DNA from: Rappaport israeli
Lineage (GTDB): Bacteria; Pseudomonadota; Gammaproteobacteria; Cardiobacteriales; Cardiobacteriaceae
NCBI RefSeq assembly: GCF_001888055.1
Contig: NZ_LXHZ01000022.1
Coordinates: 124,001 to 188,000 of the forward strand
DNA length: 64,000 nucleotides
Reading direction: 5' to 3'
The notes under the pieces were generated by a model, which had not been told where the DNA came from, did no database searches, and was given only the letters and a program-made list of their open reading frames with translations. Position 1 is the first letter of the stretch, and the number at the start of each line of letters is the position of its first letter. A program made the translations under genes and the position numbers. Positions 24,473 to 33,256 of this stretch are shown here, in pieces.

Positions 24473-25630
24473 ATGAATATAGGCATCGACCAACTCCATT
24501 TTCACATCCCAAACTATTATCTTGACCTCGCCGTTCTCGCGGAGCATAACGGCGTTGATTTAAGCAAATACCACAAAGGCATCGGGCAAGAAAAAATGAG
24601 CGTAGCCAGCCACGATGAAGACATCGTAACCCTTGCCGCCAATGCCGCCGCCCCCCTACTCGCTGATTTAGAACAACGCAACAGCATCGACACCCTCTTA
24701 TTTGCCACAGAAAGCGGTATTGACCAATCCAAAGCCGCAGGACTCTATCTCCACTCCCTTTTAGACCTACCAAGCAATTGCCGTATTCTCGAAGTTAAAC
24801 AAGCCTGCTACAGCGCCACCGCCTCCCTACAGCTTGCCTGCGACCACATCGCCCGCCAGCCCAATAAAAAAGTCCTCGTTATTGCCAGCGATATAGCACG
24901 TTACGACCTCGGCACCCCCGCCGAAGCCACACAAGGCGCAGGCGCAGTCGCCCTACTAATTAGCGCCAATCCACGACTGGTTAGCATTGACCCCATTAGT
25001 GGTAAATACAGCGAAGACGTTATGGATTTTTGGCGTCCCAACTACCGAAAAACCGCCCTAGTAGATGGCAAATACTCCGCCCAAATGTATCTCAAAGCTT
25101 TAAAACACGCTTGGCAAGACTACCAAGATCAAGGCGGCTATCCCTTTAATCATTTCAGCCATTTTTGCTACCACCTCCCCTTTAGCAAAATGGGCGTCAA
25201 AGCGCATCAACAACTCGCCAAGCACAGCCAAAACCCCATTAACCCAGACCAAATCGAAGACGGCATGCGCTATAATCGCCTCATCGGCAACAGCTACACC
25301 GCCTCCCTCTATTTTGCGCTAAGCTCCCTATTAGACCACCGCGACGACCTCGCCAAGCAAAACATCGCATTTTTTAGCTATGGCTCAGGGTGTGTAGGTG
25401 AATTTTTCAGCGGACAAGTACAACCCAACTACCAACAACACCGCCACCGCCAAAGCCACCAACACCAACTCACCCACCGCCAAAGTCTCGACTACGCCAC
25501 CTACCAACACTATTGGCACAACCCAGAACCAAGCGACGGCAGCACCATTGAGCTCCCCCAGCAAAACCACGCGCGCTATCGCCTTGCAAAACTCAGCCAA
25601 CACAAACGCCACTATCAAAAAAATCCATGA
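24473..25630 (+). CDS. mvaS: HMG-CoA synthase
   Basis: 385 residues from the ATG at 24,473. The thiolase-fold enzyme shows GIGQEKMSVASHDEDIVTLA, the nucleophilic Cys in EVKQACYSATASLQLAC, and FSYGSGCVGEFFSG near the end. It condenses acetyl-CoA with acetoacetyl-CoA. The C-terminal about 70 residues are rich in His and Gln, in line with the C-rich local composition (CAC, CAA codons). It overlaps the next gene by 4 bases. Confidence 0.95.
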   Translation: MNIGIDQLHFHIPNYYLDLAVLAEHNGVDLSKYHKGIGQEKMSVASHDEDIVTLAANAAAPLLADLEQRNSIDTLLFATESGIDQSKAAGLYLHSLLDLPSNCRILEVKQACYSATASLQLACDHIARQPNKKVLVIASDIARYDLGTPAEATQGAGAVALLISANPRLVSIDPISGKYSEDVMDFWRPNYRKTALVDGKYSAQMYLKALKHAWQDYQDQGGYPFNHFSHFCYHLPFSKMGVKAHQQLAKHSQNPINPDQIEDGMRYNRLIGNSYTASLYFALSSLLDHRDDLAKQNIAFFSYGSGCVGEFFSGQVQPNYQQHRHRQSHQHQLTHRQSLDYATYQHYWHNPEPSDGSTIELPQQNHARYRLAKLSQHKRHYQKNP

Positions 25631-26697
25631 TTATTCGTGCCCAAGCACCAGGGAAAATCATTCTTAGTGGCGAACATTCCGTCGTCTACGGCGCCCCAGC
25701 CATTGTCGCTGCCGTAAGCGAATACACCCAAATCAGCTTCACCCCTCATCATCACAGCCACAGCATCAACACCGCCTTCCAAGGAATCTCCAAAGGCAAA
25801 CCCTATCCATTAAAAGCGCTCAAAACCCTTAAAAGCAAACTCGACCAACGCTTTGAACAATTCATTCGTGGCGAACGCCCCGTCAACCACATCCTCCATC
25901 GCCCCGACGACCTCGCCATTTACACCCTCGCCACACTCCTCCAACATCTCCCCGCCCTAGGCACCAATCAACACCGCCCCACCGCAGGACGACTTAACAG
26001 CCACAGCACCCTCCCTCTTGGCGCAGGCATGGGCTCTTCCGCCGCCGCCATTGCCGCCACCCTTGTGCTATACGAACACATGCTCAACCTCCCACTCACC
26101 CCCAAACAACGCTTTGAGCATGTTCGATTTTGTGAGCGCCTCCAACACGGCAAAGGCAGCACCATTGACGCCACCGCCAGCGTTTATGGTGGTCTGCATT
26201 CCCTTCACAACCAACAGCCCACCCCCATCAACACGCCCCTCACCCAGCATTGGTATTGGGTCTTACACGGCATACCGCAAAGCTCAACAGGCGAATGCGT
26301 CCACCACGTGCGCAAACACCACAGCCACGACACCCCCCTCTGGCAAGCCTTTACCGACTGCAGCCAAAACCTACTCAACGCCCTAGAAAAGCAAAGCGAC
26401 CCACAAGAAAGCCTAAGAGAAAACCATCAACTGCTTAATCGTATTGGCGTCGTCCCCCAAAGCGCCAATCACTTTCTAGACAGCCTAAACACCCATGGTG
26501 GCAGCGGCAAACTCAGTGGCGCAGGCAGCATCCGTGGCGAACAGGCAGGAATCCTCCTCATCTATCATCCCGACGCGCAACAATTCACCCACTTCATGCA
26601 ACACCACCACCCAACGCTGCCCTACAAACCCCTAAAACTCACCTTTAATGGCGCACATATCCTCCCACACCCCTCCGCCCCCCCACAGCAACCATGA
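25627..26697 (+). CDS. GHMP kinase, mevalonate pathway (mevalonate or phosphomevalonate kinase)
   Basis: 356 residues. The N-terminus APGKIILSGEHSVVYGAPAIVAA is the mevalonate-kinase version of GHMP motif 1. PLGAGMGSSAAAIAATL is the ATP-binding motif 2, and the Gly-rich GGSGKLSGAGSIRGEQAGIL is motif 3. Two such kinases are needed in the pathway and this operon has two, but both look like mevalonate kinases, so I cannot say which phosphorylates mevalonate phosphate. The greater length of this one would fit phosphomevalonate kinase. Intact, overlapping the next gene by ATGA. Confidence 0.85.
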   Translation: MIIRAQAPGKIILSGEHSVVYGAPAIVAAVSEYTQISFTPHHHSHSINTAFQGISKGKPYPLKALKTLKSKLDQRFEQFIRGERPVNHILHRPDDLAIYTLATLLQHLPALGTNQHRPTAGRLNSHSTLPLGAGMGSSAAAIAATLVLYEHMLNLPLTPKQRFEHVRFCERLQHGKGSTIDATASVYGGLHSLHNQQPTPINTPLTQHWYWVLHGIPQSSTGECVHHVRKHHSHDTPLWQAFTDCSQNLLNALEKQSDPQESLRENHQLLNRIGVVPQSANHFLDSLNTHGGSGKLSGAGSIRGEQAGILLIYHPDAQQFTHFMQHHHPTLPYKPLKLTFNGAHILPHPSAPPQQP

Positions 26698-27624
26698 ACA
26701 CATTTCACTTCTCAGCACCCGCTAACATCATGCTTTGTGGCGAACATTCCGTCGTCTACGGCGCCCCAGCCATCGTTGCCGCCATTAACCAACGCCTCCA
26801 CCTCCACCTCACCCCACGCAGCGACCGCGAAATCCACATTGACAGCAACCTTGCCCACTACCACAGCACGCTTGACACCCTCCCCACCCCACCCCAAACT
26901 CCACCCCCTACTCACCATCTTACGCCACGCACGCGACCAAAAAACCCTCACCCACGGACTGCATCTGCGCATCTACTCACAAATCAACCCCACCCTAGGA
27001 CTTGGCTCATCAGCAGCCCTCACCATCGCCCTTACCGCCGCTCTAAACCGCCTACACAGCCCCAACCTCAACCTCACACACATTCACCAACAAGCCCTAG
27101 AACACACCCGACGCATCCAAACCCTTGCCAGTGGTGCAGACCTTGCCGCCAGCCTTCATGGCACCCTACACGCCTATCAAATCAACCCTACCCGCATTGA
27201 CCCCCTTCCCATTAACCAACCCTTCCAATTAAGCTTACGTTACAGCGGCTACAAAACCCCCACCGCCGAAGTACTGGCAAAAATCGCGCACAACATGCAA
27301 CAACAGCCCGAACATCATCAACACCTCTACCAACAAATGGCGCACACCACCCAAACCGCCATCAACGCCCTTAAAACCCACCAACCCCAAACGCTCTACC
27401 GCGCTCTCAATCACTACCAAACCCTATTAGTAGCCCTAGGCGTGAGCGACCCCACCCTAGAGCGCCTCATAAAAGAAGCCACCCCCCAAAGCTACGCCAG
27501 TAAAATTTCAGGCTCAGGACTAGGGGACTGCATCGTAAGCCTTAGCGCCACAAACGCCCCACCTCCCACACACCACATCCCCATCTCCCTTGCGCCACAA
27601 GGACTCATCCACCACACCCCCTAA
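26694..27624 (+). pseudogene. Second GHMP kinase of the mevalonate operon, one frameshift
   Basis: The first frame encodes FSAPANIMLCGEHSVVYGAPAIVAAINQRL, motif 1; the second continues HARDQKTLTHGL, PTLGLGSSAALTIALTAAL (motif 2), ASGADLAASLHG and SYASKISGSGLGDCIVSL (motif 3). The switch falls in a stretch of C4 runs near 26,880-26,900, where one surplus base explains it; correction gives 309 residues, typical of mevalonate kinase. Its N-terminal DNA is strikingly similar to that of the preceding gene (GAACATTCCGTCGTCTACGG in both), consistent with duplication. Confidence 0.82.
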
Positions 27625-27639
27625 CAAACAGGACACATC

Positions 27640-28668
27640 ATGACAGACCCCCTCATTGAGCAATACTTCGCACAAATCCTTCCCGAAACCCTCACCCCAA
27701 TCCAAAGCGCCAGCGCCTACGCCCCCTGCAACATCGCCCTCTGCAAATATTGGGGCAAACGCCAATACAGCCTCAACCTCCCCAACAACAGCAGCCTCTC
27801 TATCTCGCTCGCCCACCACGGCACCCACACACAAATCCAACACAGCCCCGACGGCCAAGACCACATCCTCCTAAACCAACAAGAACAACCCCTAAATACC
27901 CCCTTCAGCCAACGCCTACTCACCTTCTGCAATCACTTTCGCCGTAACCAACCCCTTCCTCTACTCATTCACACCACCAACAACATCCCCACCGCCGCAG
28001 GACTTGCCTCCAGCGCCTCAGGCTTTGCCGCGCTCACCCTCGCCCTCAATCACTTCTTCCAACTCAACCTTACCACTAGAACACTCTCCGTCGTCGCGCG
28101 CATCGGTAGCGGTAGCGCCAGCCGCTCCCTATGGCATGGCTTTGTCTATTGGTTCAAAGGCTCACACCCCCTAGGCAATGACAGCTACGCCACCCCCATA
28201 GAATACTCATGGCCAGACCTGCGCATCGCCCTACTACAACTTGACCAACGCCCCAAACGCATAAGTTCCCGCAACGGCATGAATCACACCGTAGACACCA
28301 GCCCCTACTACAGCGCTTGGGCAGAACTTGCCGAAAAAGACATCAGCGCCCTATATCAAGCCATCAACGAACAAAACTTCCCCCGCTTTGGACAAATAGC
28401 CGAAGACAACGCGCTTGCCATGCACGCCAGCATGCACGCCGCACGTCCAAGCCTCATCTACTGGCAACCACAAACCCTAAGCCAACTCCACCACATCCAC
28501 CACCTCCGCCAACAAGGACTCCCCGTCTACGCCACCATCGACGCTGGCGCAAACGTTAAAATCCTCTTCCTTGCACAACATCAACACGCCATCGAAACCG
28601 AACTCAACCCCAGCGCCATCATCAACCCCTTTTCCCCCAACAATCCCAAAATCCCCCTTTCTCTTTAA
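27640..28668 (+). CDS. mvaD: Diphosphomevalonate decarboxylase
   Basis: 342 residues with SAYAPCNIALCKYWGKRQYSLNLPNNSSLSISL, TTNNIPTAAGLASSASGFAAL and GSGSASRSLWHGFVYW, all hallmarks of the decarboxylase, plus NGMNHTVDTSPYY. It produces IPP from mevalonate diphosphate with ATP. Last gene of the operon, 15 bases after the second kinase. The frame is intact despite very C-rich DNA. Confidence 0.96.
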   Translation: MTDPLIEQYFAQILPETLTPIQSASAYAPCNIALCKYWGKRQYSLNLPNNSSLSISLAHHGTHTQIQHSPDGQDHILLNQQEQPLNTPFSQRLLTFCNHFRRNQPLPLLIHTTNNIPTAAGLASSASGFAALTLALNHFFQLNLTTRTLSVVARIGSGSASRSLWHGFVYWFKGSHPLGNDSYATPIEYSWPDLRIALLQLDQRPKRISSRNGMNHTVDTSPYYSAWAELAEKDISALYQAINEQNFPRFGQIAEDNALAMHASMHAARPSLIYWQPQTLSQLHHIHHLRQQGLPVYATIDAGANVKILFLAQHQHAIETELNPSAIINPFSPNNPKIPLSL

Positions 28669-28676
28669 TCCAATCC

Positions 28677-28702
28677 AAAAAAAAGCGGGGCAACTCCCCG
28701 CT
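28677..28702 (-). terminator. Terminator for leftward transcription
   Basis: AGCGGGG-CAACT-CCCCGCT hairpin with an A8 tract on its left, so the U tract follows the stem when read leftward. Rightward it lacks a T run but may still slow transcription leaving mvaD. Confidence 0.75.
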
Positions 28703-28814
28703 AATTCAAGCCACAATTTATCCCCAAAGCAGTGAAATCCCTAACCTCGCGCATCCCCCCCTATCTCAATAATAACCACCTTCATCCAACGCGCCCCATA
28801 AATTACCACCCCCC

Positions 28815-29151
28815 TTATTTCAACCGCTCTTTAAGCGGCAAACGACAGGACTCATTCTCACAAACAGCATCATCCATCGCCTCCTTGCCCGCAAGCAAGC
28901 ACTTTTGCCATTGGCAACCGTGCGGTTTGATATAAAAGGCGCACCGCTCCCATTCCTTTATGCATCTTCTTGTTATCATCTTGCACATAAAGATACGTCA
29001 TCGCCTCCAACTCACTCACCCCAAAACCAGCAAGCTCATTAACCGCCTGCGATACAGCAACAATACGAATCTCATCTGGATTCTTAGCCTTTGTATGCCT
29101 TGCCAAAGCATAACAAATCGCGCATTTATCATCGTAATACATCGTAATCAT
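28815..29151 (-). pseudogene. DCC-family (DUF393) thiol-disulfide protein, one frameshift
   Basis: The N-terminus ITMYYDDKCAICYALARHTK holds the C-x-x-C of the DCC family, and AVRLLYQTARLPMAK is its usual middle. The first frame ends soon after at 28,870. Removing one A from the GCAAAAGTGC run instead leads through KEAMDDAVCENESCRLPLKE to a stop at 28,815, 111 residues. Function in the family is not well defined; a redox role is inferred from the cysteines. Confidence 0.7.
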
Positions 29152-29272
29152 CCTCTGCTCCAGATTTTAAAATCGGCTTTATTCCCCAATAACCATCCCC
29201 AACTAAAAAACCGCCACAATAAAAAAGCACCACCAGAAACCCAGTGATGCCCAAAAATACCCACCAAAAAAC

Positions 29273-29854
29273 CTACTGACGCACAAACTGCGCATTAAAA
29301 GACACAGGCACTTGTTGCACAATAGAAGACAACGCCATCACCTTCACCAATTCCGCAACCCCATCTTTCATATTCACCGCTGACGTATCTACTATCACAG
29401 GAGACAAAGTACTGACCATCAACTTATCTTCCGCCACCTTCTGAATCGCTAGATCCGCCTGCAAATCAACCTGTTCACCATGAAGTTCCAACATCAAAGG
29501 CTGTTGCAACTTTAACACCTCCCCCACTGCCAACTGCTCAAGCGCTTTCACATCTAAAGTTGCACTCACTTTCGCCTGTGTAAATTTATCGGTTTGAAAC
29601 ACCCAATCGCGCAACCGCTCATCACGAATCTCAACATTGGTTTGCACACTATTTAAATCAATCTCTAATACAAAATTGCCCGACTCATCCAATCGCGCCT
29701 GAGAATTTTGAAAAGACGATTGCTCAGTAATACTCGCATTTTCTTGATTCACTTTTGTCGTTAAAAACGTAATCGCATTGTCATTAGACACCCATTGCGC
29801 TGCCTGCGCCCAAGAAGAAGACAGCAACACTGCCGATAAAATCATTTTTTTCAT
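29273..29854 (-). CDS. YceI-like periplasmic protein
   Basis: 193 residues from MKKMILSAVLLSSSWAQAAQW, a clear signal peptide. The mature part is beta-rich, with NFVLEIDLNSVQTNVEIRDERLRDWVFQTDKF typical of the YceI lipocalin-like fold, which binds polyisoprenoids. That substrate would suit a genome with dedicated isoprenoid synthesis, but the binding is not shown here. Confidence 0.75.
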   Translation of the reverse strand: MKKMILSAVLLSSSWAQAAQWVSNDNAITFLTTKVNQENASITEQSSFQNSQARLDESGNFVLEIDLNSVQTNVEIRDERLRDWVFQTDKFTQAKVSATLDVKALEQLAVGEVLKLQQPLMLELHGEQVDLQADLAIQKVAEDKLMVSTLSPVIVDTSAVNMKDGVAELVKVMALSSIVQQVPVSFNAQFVRQ

Positions 29855-29917
29855 ACTCACTCCTTAAAAATAAAACAATAAAAAAGCGCTTATCTCCAAG
29901 CGCCCAAACAGTTTAAT

Positions 29918-31018
29918 CTAATCAGCATAACTTACTATTAAAGCCTGTAGAATATCCTCATCTGCCACCCCAGAAATCACCTCACAACGCCCAAACGCCA
30001 CCATCAACACCAAACGCAATCGCCCACTAGCCACTTTCTTATCCAAATACATCAGCGACAAAATCTCCTCTGCCGCTAAATCCCTAGGCAAAGAATCTGG
30101 CAACCCCACATCCTGCAATAATGCCCGCAAACGCCCAACCTCTTCTACTGACACATATCCCAACAAACGCGACAACTCCGCTGCCAAACGCATCCCAATC
30201 GCCACCGCCTCACCATGCTTAAATCGCTCATAGCGCGTTAGCGTTTCAATGGCATGCGCAAAAGTATGCCCCAAATTCAACAAAGCCCGCGCCCCCGCCT
30301 CGCGCTCATCACTCGCCACAATCGCCGCCTTATGCCTACAACAGCGCGCAATCATCTCAATTAACCCCTCCGCCTGCTGTTGGACAATCGCTGACCGATT
30401 CCTTTCAAGCCAGGCAAAAAAATCCACATCCCCGATTAATGCATACTTAATCGCTTCTGCCAATCCTGCGCTAAACTCGCGCTTAGGCAAAGAGCGCAAC
30501 GTCGCCACATCAATCATCACCGCCTGCGGTTGATAAAACGCCCCAATCATATTTTTCCCCAGCGGATGATTTACCCCCGTCTTCCCCCCCACAGACGAAT
30601 CCACCTGCGCCAATAACGTCGTGGGCACCTGCACAAAAGGCACCCCCCGCTGATAACATGCCGCGGCAAAACCTGCCACATCCCCAACAATCCCCCCGCC
30701 AAGCGCCATAATTGTTGCATCACGATTAAAGCGCGCCTGCATCAACGCATCGCAAATCTGCATAATCGCCGCCATTGATTTAAACTGCTCCCCATCCTCA
30801 AGATAAACCGTCAACACCTGCTTATCAGGAAAATTTGCCAACAATGCCTCTAAATACAGCGCCCCCACCGCTTGATTAGTTACCACGCACAACTGCTGCC
30901 CACGCACCAAACCCGCCCACGCCTCACCTCGACTTAACAACCCCTCTGCCATCACAATCGGATAGCCTCGATTCTGTTGCGCCTCAAACTCCAACGACAA
31001 CCGCACCAAATCCCCCAT
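29918..31018 (-). CDS. aroB: 3-dehydroquinate synthase
   Basis: 366 residues with ALGGGIVGDVAGFAAACYQRGVPFVQVPTTLLAQVDSSVGGKTGVNHPLGKNMIGAF, the NAD and metal site, and LLNLGHTFAHAIE with metal-binding His. Second step of the shikimate pathway. The aroK often found upstream is absent; the lytic transglycosylase precedes it instead. Intact frame in G-rich coding DNA. Confidence 0.97.
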   Translation of the reverse strand: MGDLVRLSLEFEAQQNRGYPIVMAEGLLSRGEAWAGLVRGQQLCVVTNQAVGALYLEALLANFPDKQVLTVYLEDGEQFKSMAAIMQICDALMQARFNRDATIMALGGGIVGDVAGFAAACYQRGVPFVQVPTTLLAQVDSSVGGKTGVNHPLGKNMIGAFYQPQAVMIDVATLRSLPKREFSAGLAEAIKYALIGDVDFFAWLERNRSAIVQQQAEGLIEMIARCCRHKAAIVASDEREAGARALLNLGHTFAHAIETLTRYERFKHGEAVAIGMRLAAELSRLLGYVSVEEVGRLRALLQDVGLPDSLPRDLAAEEILSLMYLDKKVASGRLRLVLMVAFGRCEVISGVADEDILQALIVSYAD

Positions 31019-31033
31019 AAGTCCTCCTAAAAA

Positions 31034-32317
31034 TTAACGTCCCAAAAGAACTGCCACAGAATCCTGCGACACAAACCCATCTGCCAACACCCCATTATCC
31101 AATTGCCACTGACGAAACGCCTCACGCGTCCGCCGTCCCAACACCCCATCAACCCCACCGACCTCATAGCCAAGCGCCGTCAAACGAGATTGCAACAATT
31201 CCACCTGCGCACGCGAAAGCCCCAACGCCTGCCGAGGCCATTTCGCCACAATCCCCCCACCACCGCCAATCCTATCTGCCAACAAACCAACCGCCAACGC
31301 ATAACTAGACGACTGATTGTAAACCTTAATCACCTCATAATTATCCAACAATAAAAACACCGCACCTTGATGCCCAGCAGGCAACCACAACCGCGCCATC
31401 ACCGCCCCATCCAAATCCTCATGCTCAACCGCCCTCACCCCCAAAGCACGCCAACGCGCCAACGGCAACCGCGCCTCCACCAACGCAAAATCAAATCCCG
31501 ACGGCAAACGCACCTCCATCCCCCAAGGCAACCCAGCCTCCCACCCCGACTGTTGTAAATAAGACGCCGTTGACGCCAACGCATCCAATACATCCCAAGG
31601 GTCGCGCCGACCATCGCCATTCCCATCCACCCCATAGCGCACAAACGTCGCTGGAATAAACTGCGTATGCCCCCATCCCCGCCAGCCCACGACCCCTCCA
31701 CCGCCAAATCATGCCAATCTTCCTGCCCAGCCAACGTCAACAACGCCAACAACTGCTCCTCAGCAAACTGCGCACGTCGACCATCATAAGCCAGCGTCGC
31801 CAACGCCGAGGGCAAATGCACCTTCCCCCATCGCCCCCCCAAATCCCGACTCCAACCCCCAAATCGCCAACACCACCTCCGCGGGCACACCAGAGCGCGC
31901 CTCAAGCCCTCGTAAAAAATCAGCATACTCACCCAACAGCTGCCGCCCCTTCCTAATCCGCGCCTCAGACACCGCCGAATCCAAATACTCCCACACCATC
32001 TTAGAAAACTCAGGTTGCCCACGATCTAGCGCCACCACCTTCTCACGATAATTGGCTTGTGCCAACAACGCCTCCACCAACGGCGGAGCAAACCCAAGCG
32101 CCACCGCCCGCGCGTAAAACCCCTCCTTCCACTGCGCAAAACTCCCTGCCTTAACCAAAGGCTCCGCCCCCTTCTTTGCCTCAGTCAACGCCTGCTCTTT
32201 TACCACTGCCACATCCGCCCCCAACGGCGAACTCACACTCGGATTAGACAACACCGACGAACACCCCATTATTGTTACCCCAGAAATCACCAACCCAAAC
32301 CACTGACCCAACTGCAT
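31034..32317 (-). pseudogene. Lytic murein transglycosylase (MltB-like) with PG-binding domain, frameshifted
   Basis: Three frames make one protein. The first has a lipoprotein signal (VTIMGCSS) and reaches LAIWGLESGFGG with the catalytic Glu. The second gives GRWGKVHLPSALATLAYDGR through GQEDWHDLAVEGSWA. The third gives GHTQFIPATFVRYGVDGNGDGRRD, DALASTASYLQQSGWE and a C-terminal peptidoglycan-binding repeat (QSRLTALGYEVGGVDGVLG). Breaks are at the C7 run 31,834-31,840 and the C5/C4 runs at 31,670-31,680. It cleaves peptidoglycan at the outer membrane. Total length is near 427 residues. Confidence 0.85.
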
Positions 32318-32339
32318 CGCCTTTCTCCTAAATAATTAA

Positions 32340-32767
32340 TTACTCTAAATCCAACGCCCGAATCAACGCCGATGTATCCAAGCGCCCCAACCCCTTTCCT
32401 TGCAACGCTTGATAACGTACAAGCACCGCCCTATTCAAAAGCGCCACCGCCCCCACCCGCACACTCTCATCCAAAGCATAACCCAAATCCTTCACCATCC
32501 AATCCAGCGCAAAACCAAAATCAAACTCCCCTACCAACATCGAACGCGCCCGATGACTCAACTGCCACGACCCAGCCGCACCCCCCTCAATCGCCGAAAT
32601 CACCGCCTCATCAGGCGAAAGCGCCAACCGCCCACCATACTGCGCCACCCAACTACGCGCCTTCTCCACATGACGATTAAACACACACCTCAAACCCCGC
32701 CTGATGCACATGCCCAGCCATAGGAAAGCCCATCACCCCCCAAACCCAAAAACGCCACCTGCATCAT
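32340..32767 (-). pseudogene. 3-hydroxyisobutyrate-dehydrogenase-family remnant with internal deletion
   Basis: The start encodes MQVAFLGLGVMGFPMAGHVHQAGFEV (NAD-binding Rossmann start) once a G6 run at 32,736-32,741 is shortened by one. A second break follows near VCVFNRHVEK. After LALSPDEAV the sequence jumps straight to ISAIEGGAAGSWQL and FALDWMVKDLGYALDE of the C-terminal domain, so roughly 110-130 residues of the middle are missing. That loss cannot be a homopolymer artefact, so this is a true pseudogene. Confidence 0.75.
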
Positions 32768-32813
32768 CCACCCCCTAATATTAAACGATTAAACAAATCC
32801 AACCATCAAACCA

Positions 32814-33188
32814 TTACCTCAACGCAAACTGCTCATAACAGCGCAACGCCATCGGCGCAACCATATCCAACAAAGTCTTCTCACGTGAAGCCTTAGACAA
32901 CAACGACAACTTCTGCGTCGCTGTCATATTCTCCGCCGCCCCACGACTTGCGCAAGCACACACCTGCGCCTCCACCTCAGACACTGCCAAATCCTGCGCT
33001 TCCAACGTCTTTTTTGCAAACTGCCAAATCTCCTGCTTCTCCAAATAACGATGACACGCCCCATCTAACCAAGATGCCGTCAAAGAAGGCGACAACGCCT
33101 CCTGCTTCTCCATCCCACCAGCACACCCCCACAACCCCAACATCAAACCCAAACCAAAACCAAAACCAAAACCCAAATTCTTACGCAT
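32814..33188 (-). CDS. Small lipoprotein with repeated Gly-Phe signal
   Basis: 124 residues with the lipobox LWGCAG after a signal peptide reading NLGFGFGFGLGLMLG. The repeated residues come from a tandem CCAAAA hexamer on the + strand (about 33,146-33,178). Unit length is a multiple of three, so copy-number change would lengthen the signal without shifting frame. The mature part has four Cys and is helical. Function unknown. Confidence 0.65.
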   Translation of the reverse strand: MRKNLGFGFGFGLGLMLGLWGCAGGMEKQEALSPSLTASWLDGACHRYLEKQEIWQFAKKTLEAQDLAVSEVEAQVCACASRGAAENMTATQKLSLLSKASREKTLLDMVAPMALRCYEQFALR

Positions 33189-33256
33189 ATTTCCTCCTAG
33201 ATAAATTCATACCTTAAAAATGAAAAACAATGTATCACATATCCAAACACTTCTCC

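Noticed and set aside
28720-28800. Very short minus-strand frame (MREVRDFTALGINCGLN)
   Set aside because: It is under 30 codons, its frame depends on a G7 run, and no family or ribosome site supports it.
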